A DNA stretch of 64,000 nt from Modestobacter sp. Leaf380 (GTDB lineage: Bacteria; Actinomycetota; Actinomycetes; Mycobacteriales; Geodermatophilaceae): NCBI RefSeq assembly GCF_001424485.1, contig NZ_LMQC01000020.1, positions 462,949-526,948 of the forward strand, given 5' to 3'. Each line of letters starts with the position of its first letter. Position 1 is the first letter of the stretch. The translations under genes were made by a program, and so were the position numbers. Under the pieces are notes generated by a model. The model was not told where the DNA came from. It ran no database searches and saw only the letters and a list, made by a program, of their open reading frames with translations. Positions 59,224 to 64,000 of this stretch are shown here, one piece after another.

Positions 59224-60138
59224 TCAGCGCCGGACGCGGGCCCGGGCGACCTGGGCGGCGGTGAGCCGGCGGGCGAAGACGGCCAGCCGCCGCGGCTTGG
59301 ACACCGTCACCCGCTGGTCCAGCACGCGGAAGTCGGCGCGCTCGATCGCCCCGAGGATGCCGCCGTACAGGTCGGTGGCCGCCCGCACGCAGTCCCGTGA
59401 CTCCGGGGCGAGCATCGGGGTGCCGGGGGCGGCGTCGTCGTAGCGGCGCCGGACGACGTCGACCATCTCGCGCATCAGCTGGCGGAACCGGTCGTCGAAC
59501 CGCTTGGCCTCCAGCTGCTCGCGGGTGACCCCGTGGGCGGCCATCAGGTCCTGCGGCAGGTACACCCGGCCGCGGTCGACGTCCTCGCCGACGTCGCGCA
59601 GGAAGTTCGTCAGCTGGAACGCCTCGCCCAGCGCGATCGCGTGCGGTGCGGCCTCCTCGCGGGTCACGCCGCGCGCCGTCCCGAGCACGGGCAGGACCTG
59701 CAGGCCGATGACCGACGCCGAGCCCCACATGTACCGGTCCAGCGCGGCCAGGTCGGCGTAGCCGGTGACGTCGAGGTCGCTGGTCATCGCGGCCAGGAAG
59801 TCGATGAAGTGCTCGAGCGGGATGTCGTAGCGGCGCACGGTGTGCACCAGCGCGAGCCGCACCGGGTCGTCGGACCAGCCGGCCTCGACCTCCTCCAGCG
59901 CCGCCTTCGACCAGGCCAGCAGCTCGCCCTCGGGGTCGCGCCCGGGCAGGTCGGCGCCGACGTCGACGATGTCGTCGGCCACCCGGGCCGCGGCGTAGAG
60001 CGCGTGGATCGCGGGACGCCGGTCGGGGGTGAGCAGCCGGGTGGCCAGGAAGTAGGACTTGCCGTGCTCGGCGGCGATGCCCCGGCAGACCCGGTACGCC
60101 TGGTCCAGCTGGGCCTGCTCCGTCTCCAGCGACGTCAC
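59224..60138 (-). CDS. crtB: Phytoene synthase
   Basis: A 304-residue all-helical trans-prenyltransferase that joins two geranylgeranyl diphosphates head to head into phytoene. The first Asp-rich region is RVADDIVDVGAD and the second is LRDVGEDVDRGRVYLPQDL, with YCRG-like VCRGIAAEHGKSYFLA at the start. The GTG overlaps the crtI stop by 4 bp. It is the last gene of the idsA-crtI-crtB operon, with no evident terminator before the low-complexity stretch at 59143-59223. C30 activity cannot be excluded from sequence alone. Confidence 0.92.
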   Translation of the reverse strand: MTSLETEQAQLDQAYRVCRGIAAEHGKSYFLATRLLTPDRRPAIHALYAAARVADDIVDVGADLPGRDPEGELLAWSKAALEEVEAGWSDDPVRLALVHTVRRYDIPLEHFIDFLAAMTSDLDVTGYADLAALDRYMWGSASVIGLQVLPVLGTARGVTREEAAPHAIALGEAFQLTNFLRDVGEDVDRGRVYLPQDLMAAHGVTREQLEAKRFDDRFRQLMREMVDVVRRRYDDAAPGTPMLAPESRDCVRAATDLYGGILGAIERADFRVLDQRVTVSKPRRLAVFARRLTAAQVARARVRR

Positions 60139-61628
60139 GCCGGGACCCGCCCGGTGATCCGCTCGGCGGCCAGCCGGCCGCTGACCAGCACCATCGGCAC
60201 GCCGACACCGGGCTGCACCGAGGAGCCGGCCAGCACCACGTTCTCCGGGCCACCGCGGGGGTAGGTGGAGGGCCGGAACGGGCCGGTCTGGGCGAAGGTG
60301 TGGGCCAGGGCGAACGGGGTGCCCGCTGCCATGCCCTGGTCGGCCCAGTCCTGCGGGGTGAGCATCTCCTGCACCTCGATGGAGCCGGTGAGCCCGGTCC
60401 AGCCGCGGGCCTCCATGGTCTGCAGCACCTCGTCGCGGTACCGCGGGCCCAGGGCGGCCCAGTCGATGTCGGGGTTGCCGCCGGAGTGCCGGTCCTGGTT
60501 CGGGGTGGGCGCCACGATGCTGATGACGTGCCCGCCCTCGGGGGCCAGTGAACGGTCGGTCTTGCTGGGCATGGAGATCAGCAGGCTGGGGTCGCTCATC
60601 GGCCGGCCGGTCTTCGTCAGCTCGGTGAAGACCTCCCGCCAGGACTGGCCGAAGCTGATCGTGTGGTGGGCCCGGTCGGTGAACTCCTGCCGCACGCCGA
60701 CGTGGATCGCCACGCAGCTGGGGGAGTAGACCGGCGCGACCCTGCGCCGGCGGCGGGGGACGAGGGTGTCGGGCTGGTCGACGGTGACGACGACGGCGTC
60801 GGCGGGCAGCAGCTCGCCGTCGGCCAACCGGACGCCCACGGCCCGGCCGCCACGCAGGTCCAGCGAGGCCACGGCCGTGTCGTACCGGAAGACGACGCCG
60901 GCGTCGGCCGCGGCCGCGGCCAGCGCCGCGGGGACGGCGTGGATGCCGCCCACCGGGTGCCACACGCCCTTGCCGATGTCCAGTTCGGCGATGACCGCGT
61001 AGGCGGCGATCGCGGTGAACGGGGAGACCCCGGCGTAGAGGGCCTGGAAGCTGAAGAGCCGGCGCAGCCGCTCGTCGGTGAGCCGGCGGTCCACGTGCGG
61101 GGCGAGCCGGCCGAAGCCGCCCTTGCGGGCCAGCTCGAGCACCGGACGCCCGACCAGGTCCAGCGGGGAGTCCAGGTTGCGGTCGATGAAGACGTCCCAC
61201 TGCAGCCGGTCCAGGTCCCGGATGTGCCGCAGGTAGGCGGCGACCTCCGCGCCGGAGCCCGGCCCGCAGACCCGCTCGGCCTCGGCGGCGAACGCCTCGG
61301 GGTCGGCGTGCACGTCCAGGGTGGAGCCGTCGGCGTACTGCGCCCGGTAGGTGGTCTCCAGCGGCAGCAGCTCGAGGCGGTCCTCCAGCACGTCGCCGAC
61401 GCAGGCCAGCGCGTCGCGGATCAGGCCCGGTGCGGTGAGCACGGACGGGCCGGTGTCCAGGGCGTAGCCCTGCCGCTCGACCCGGCCGGCGCGCCCGCCG
61501 GGCCGGGGGCCGCGCTCGACGACGGTGACCTCGCGGCCGGCACCGCGCAGCCGCAGCGCGGCCGAGAGCCCGGCCAGGCCGGCCCCGACGACGACGACGC
61601 GGTCGGTGCGACCCGGGACGGTCCTCAC
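60135..61628 (-). CDS. crtI: Phytoene desaturase
   Basis: A 497-residue FAD enzyme of the CrtI family that introduces double bonds into phytoene, giving lycopene-type products. The FAD motif VVVGAGLAGLSAALRL is near the N-terminus, with GGRAGRVERQGYALDTGPSV next, and the C-terminal family signature is NVVLAGSSVQPGVGVPMVL. The GTG overlaps the idsA stop by 4 bp, and the crtB start overlaps its own stop, so all three are translationally coupled. No cyclase, ketolase or hydroxylase gene lies in the window, so the final pigment cannot be named. Confidence 0.94.
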   Translation of the reverse strand: MRTVPGRTDRVVVVGAGLAGLSAALRLRGAGREVTVVERGPRPGGRAGRVERQGYALDTGPSVLTAPGLIRDALACVGDVLEDRLELLPLETTYRAQYADGSTLDVHADPEAFAAEAERVCGPGSGAEVAAYLRHIRDLDRLQWDVFIDRNLDSPLDLVGRPVLELARKGGFGRLAPHVDRRLTDERLRRLFSFQALYAGVSPFTAIAAYAVIAELDIGKGVWHPVGGIHAVPAALAAAAADAGVVFRYDTAVASLDLRGGRAVGVRLADGELLPADAVVVTVDQPDTLVPRRRRRVAPVYSPSCVAIHVGVRQEFTDRAHHTISFGQSWREVFTELTKTGRPMSDPSLLISMPSKTDRSLAPEGGHVISIVAPTPNQDRHSGGNPDIDWAALGPRYRDEVLQTMEARGWTGLTGSIEVQEMLTPQDWADQGMAAGTPFALAHTFAQTGPFRPSTYPRGGPENVVLAGSSVQPGVGVPMVLVSGRLAAERITGRVPA

Positions 61629-62761
61629 GTGGTGCGGCTCGTCGCGGCGACGGCGAGGGCGTCCAGGGCGGCCCGGGCCTCGTCGAGCACCGGGGCCTCG
61701 CTGATCGCCTGGCGGGCGGCGGCGGTCTGCCGGGTGATCCGGTCCTCCACGGCGTCCAGCGCACCGGTGGCCCGCATCAGGTCCCGGACGGCGTCGAGCT
61801 CGTCCGCCCCGGCGCCCTGGTCGCCCAGGACCCGGCGCAGGAGCTCGCGGCCGGCGTCGTCGGTCCCGGTCTCGGTGAGGGCGACGAGCAGGGTCTGCTT
61901 GCCCTCGCGGAGGTCCTCGTCGGCGGACTTCCCGGTGACGTCGGGGTCACCGAACACGCCCAGGACGTCGTCGCGGAGCTGGAAGGCCTCGCCGAGGGGG
62001 AGGGCGACGTCGGTGTAGGCCTCGACGACCTCGGGGCCGGCGTCGGCGATGGCGGCGCCCAGGTGCAGCGGGCGCTGCACGGTGTAGCCGGCGGACTTGT
62101 AGCGGGCCACCTTCAGCGCGCCCTCGGGGCCGGGCAGGCCGCCGGCGGCGCGGAGCAGGTCGAGGTACTGCCCGGCGGTGACCTCGGTGCGCATGGCGTC
62201 CCAGACGGGGCGGGCGCGGGCGAGGGCGTCGGCGGAGATGCCCGAGCGGCGCAGCAGCTCGTCGGACCAGACCAGCGCCAGGTCACCGACGAGGATCGCG
62301 GCCCCGGTGCCGAACAGCTCGGCGCTGCCGGTCAGCCCCCCGGAGCGGTGCCGGTCGGCGAAGCCGATGTGGGTGGCCGGGCGGCCGCGACGGGTGGTGG
62401 CGGCGTCCATGACGTCGTCGTGCACCAGGGCCGAGCCGTGCACGAACTCCAGGGCGGCGACCGCGCGCAGCACCGCGGCGTCGTCCTCGGCGTGCGCGGA
62501 GCTCACCGCCCGCCAGCCCCAGTAGGCGAACGCGGGGCGCAGCCGCTTGCCGCCCTCGGCGACCGCGGCGACCTCCTCGATCACGGGCACCAGGCTCGCG
62601 TCCATGCCGGCCAGCACCGCGCGCTTCTCGGTGAGGAAGACGTCGAGGGCGTCACTGACGGCGGTGCGCAGCCGGTCCAGGTCGGCGCTGAGCAGCGCCG
62701 GACTCCCGTCAGCGTCGTTTGCGCTGGTGTCCGTGCGGCGTGCTCGGGTCCCTGCAGTCAC
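61625..62761 (-). CDS. idsA: Geranylgeranyl/polyprenyl diphosphate synthase
   Basis: A 378-residue trans-isoprenyl diphosphate synthase, the precursor enzyme for the carotenoid genes behind it. The first aspartate-rich motif is LVHDDVMDAATTRRG (DDxxD) and the second is FQLRDDVLGVFGD (DDxxG), and the basic GGKRLRP region is present. Chain length is probably C20 given the crt context; the residues before the first motif would decide it. The start is GTG at 62761, with CATACT 6 bp upstream; a longer frame starting at 62887 is rejected. It shares its upstream region with metF and matches the idsA2-metF arrangement of mycobacteria. Confidence 0.92.
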   Translation of the reverse strand: MTAGTRARRTDTSANDADGSPALLSADLDRLRTAVSDALDVFLTEKRAVLAGMDASLVPVIEEVAAVAEGGKRLRPAFAYWGWRAVSSAHAEDDAAVLRAVAALEFVHGSALVHDDVMDAATTRRGRPATHIGFADRHRSGGLTGSAELFGTGAAILVGDLALVWSDELLRRSGISADALARARPVWDAMRTEVTAGQYLDLLRAAGGLPGPEGALKVARYKSAGYTVQRPLHLGAAIADAGPEVVEAYTDVALPLGEAFQLRDDVLGVFGDPDVTGKSADEDLREGKQTLLVALTETGTDDAGRELLRRVLGDQGAGADELDAVRDLMRATGALDAVEDRITRQTAAARQAISEAPVLDEARAALDALAVAATSRTT

Positions 62762-62767
62762 CCGACG

Positions 62768-62773
62768 AGTATG
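62768..62773 (-). promoter_or_regulatory. -10 box (CATACT) for the carotenoid operon
   Basis: CATACT on the minus strand, one base from TATACT, lies 6 bp before the idsA GTG with no ribosome-binding site. Confidence 0.55.
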
Positions 62774-62923
62774 CCCAGCCCCGGCCGCGCTCACCCGTCG
62801 TGGCCGCTGGGCGACCCCCGGCGGGCATGTGCTCCCACCCGGCCGCTGCGACGTCGATGCAGGTGACGGGCTCGTCGCGCACCTCACGGCTGTGACGTCC
62901 CCGCCCCGGACGTGTTCCGCCCG

Positions 62924-62929
62924 TACGCT
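62924..62929 (+). promoter_or_regulatory. -10 box (TACGCT) for metF
   Basis: TACGCT lies 8 bp before the metF GTG at 62938. No ribosome-binding site and no SAM or cobalamin riboswitch is visible in the 176-bp gap from idsA. Confidence 0.55.
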
Positions 62930-62937
62930 CCTCAGCC

Positions 62938-63840
62938 GTGACGGGCACCGTGCGCGACCTGCTGGCCGAGGGCCGACCCACCTGGTCCTTCGAGTTCTTC
63001 CCGCCCAAGAACGAGGCGGCCGAGGGGCAGCTGTGGACGGCGCTGCGCGAACTGGAGCGGCTGCGGCCCTCGTTCGTGTCGGTGACCTACGGCGCCGGGG
63101 GTTCCAACCGGGACGGGACCATCGGGGTGACCGAGCGGATCGCGACCGACACCACGATGCTGCCGCTGGCGCACCTGACCGCCGTGGACCACACGATCGG
63201 CGAGCTGCGCAACGTGATCAGCCGGCTGGCCGCGGCCGGCGTCCGCAACATCATGGCGCTGCGCGGGGACCCGCCGGGGCTGGACCCGCAGGCCGACTGG
63301 GTCGCCCACCCGCAGGGTCTGCGGTACGCCGCGGAGCTGGTCGAGCTGATCAAGGACGTCGGTGACTTCTCGGTGGGCGTCGCCGCCTTCCCCGAGAGCC
63401 ACCCCCGCTCGCCGGACGCCGAGACCGACGCGGACATGTTCGTGGCCAAGTGCCGGGCCGGGGCGGACTTCGCGATCACCCAGATGTTCTTCCGGGTGGA
63501 GGACTACCTGCGGCTGCGCGACCGGGTCGCCGCCCGCGGCTGCGACGTGCCGGTGCTGGCCGGGGTCATGCCGGTGACCAGCACCAAGCAGATCGCCCGG
63601 ATCGTGCAGCTGTCCGGGCAGGCGTTCCCGGCCGACCTGGCCGAGCGCTTCGCCGCCGTGGACGGCGAGACGCCGGAGGCCAAGCGCGCGCAGCGGGCGC
63701 TCGGTGTCGAGGTGGCCACCGAGATGTGCCGGACCCTGCTCGCCGAGGGCGTGCCCGGGATCCACTTCATCACCATGAACCGGTCGACGGCGACGCGTGA
63801 GGTCTACGAGTCCCTGGCCGAGCTCGCGCCCACCGCCTGA
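62938..63840 (+). CDS. metF: 5,10-methylenetetrahydrofolate reductase
   Basis: A 300-residue FAD TIM-barrel enzyme making 5-methyltetrahydrofolate for methionine synthesis. The FEFFPPK start with the catalytic Glu, [42 protein letters not shown] and [10 protein letters not shown] are all as expected. Folate one-carbon flow links it to gcvT in the window. The start is GTG at 62938 behind a TACGCT box. An IS110-type transposase gene ends only 18 bp after its stop, reading toward metF from the other side. Confidence 0.95.
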   Translation: MTGTVRDLLAEGRPTWSFEFFPPKNEAAEGQLWTALRELERLRPSFVSVTYGAGGSNRDGTIGVTERIATDTTMLPLAHLTAVDHTIGELRNVISRLAAAGVRNIMALRGDPPGLDPQADWVAHPQGLRYAAELVELIKDVGDFSVGVAAFPESHPRSPDAETDADMFVAKCRAGADFAITQMFFRVEDYLRLRDRVAARGCDVPVLAGVMPVTSTKQIARIVQLSGQAFPADLAERFAAVDGETPEAKRAQRALGVEVATEMCRTLLAEGVPGIHFITMNRSTATREVYESLAELAPTA

Positions 63841-64000
63841 GATGCTCCTATGCCTCGTCAAGTGGTCAGGACGTGGTGGATCTCGCGGGCGATGTAGCGC
63901 TTGAGGCAGCGGATGATCTCGAGGTTGCTGAGGCCTTGGGCTCGTCGTCGTTCGGCGTAGTCGCGGGTGGGTTGGTGGGCGGAGAGCCTGACCAGGGCGA
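63841..64000 (-). mobile_element. End of an IS110-family insertion sequence abutting metF
   Basis: The transposase tail begins within 18 bp of the metF stop, so one edge of the element must lie in or near 63841-63857. IS110 elements lack conspicuous terminal inverted repeats, and none is visible here. The rest of the element is outside the window. Confidence 0.55.
63858..64000 (-). CDS. IS110-type transposase, C-terminal end (continues beyond window)
   Basis: The last 47 codons of a minus-strand gene running in from beyond the window. The peptide ends with NLEIIRCLKRYIAREIHHVL, closely matching the C-terminus of IS110-family (DEDD) transposases of the pfam02371 type, which act with a bridge RNA in characterised members. 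Preceding residues LVRLSAHQPTRDYAERRRAQ also fit. Only the tail is seen, so intactness and the element ends cannot be judged. The stop is followed by 17 bp before the metF stop. Confidence 0.75.
   Translation of the reverse strand, partial: ALVRLSAHQPTRDYAERRRAQGLSNLEIIRCLKRYIAREIHHVLTT

Noticed and set aside
62762..62937. A SAM or cobalamin riboswitch before metF
   Set aside because: None of the conserved aptamer blocks is present, and the gene appears leaderless.

Overview
The window reads as a contiguous piece of a chromosome from a high-GC Actinomycetota bacterium. Third codon positions are almost all G or C, GTG starts are common, and the gene set is characteristic: the actinobacterial cytochrome bcc-aa3 oxidase genes, a PASTA kinase of the PknL type, a PimB-type mannosyltransferase, a class II DAHP synthase and a C30-C40 carotenoid operon. 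My impression is a Geodermatophilaceae-like organism (Blastococcus, Modestobacter, Geodermatophilus), but that family call is inference. From memory of the Mycobacterium tuberculosis gene order, the layout is broadly collinear with Rv2172c (metF) through Rv2217 (lipB), so most of the window is conserved core rather than accessory DNA.

Left part (1-18 kb): the 3' end of leuS; an F420/PPOX-type enzyme overlapping lipB; an S51 peptidase and an FAD amine-oxidase-like pair; a membrane Ser/Thr kinase; then the lipoate-enzyme group (an SDR39U1 epimerase, sucB and lpd), pepA, gcvT, a four-gene membrane/stress cluster (holin-like, DUF3618, DUF4235, YihY/BrkB), an aldo/keto reductase, a DUF3043 protein and erpA. 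Centre (18-30 kb): asnB, two small membrane proteins, ctaC-ctaF, a 1.35 kb gene-free stretch carrying a degenerate repeat array, then qcrB-qcrA-qcrC-ctaE on the opposite strand. Together these encode most of the bcc-aa3 respiratory supercomplex (ctaD is not in the window). A degenerate receiver protein and trpD follow.

Right part (30-64 kb): an exonuclease-UvrC fusion with a RAM-domain protein; two NlpC/P60 cell-wall hydrolases, one fused to a VanY carboxypeptidase and one behind a c-di-AMP (ydaO-type) riboswitch; an M48 protease, PimB-type glycosyltransferase and long-chain acyl-CoA ligase; a START/ArsA-like/glucokinase operon; a TIGR00300 protein; plsC; a TetR-controlled SDR / Baeyer-Villiger monooxygenase / esterase module; a small exoribonuclease; aroG; ltaE; nfo with pknL; an alpha-hydroxy-acid oxidase; the Rv2175c-like DNA-binding protein; the crtB-crtI-idsA carotenoid operon; metF; and finally the tail of an IS110-type transposase.

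Two themes run across the window. First, many genes have a TAnnnT -10 box only 6-9 bp before the start codon and no Shine-Dalgarno, which points to leaderless transcripts. Second, convergent gene pairs are separated by long GC-rich hairpins without U-tracts or overlap at their 3' ends, and operons are packed with 4-bp ATGA/GTGA overlaps. I did not find a plainly new defence or mobile system. The most unusual items are the repeat array beside qcrB, the possible ribosome-binding-site pairing in the riboswitch, the twin-operator divergent promoter at 49.1 kb, and the 23-bp divergent promoter at 58.8 kb.
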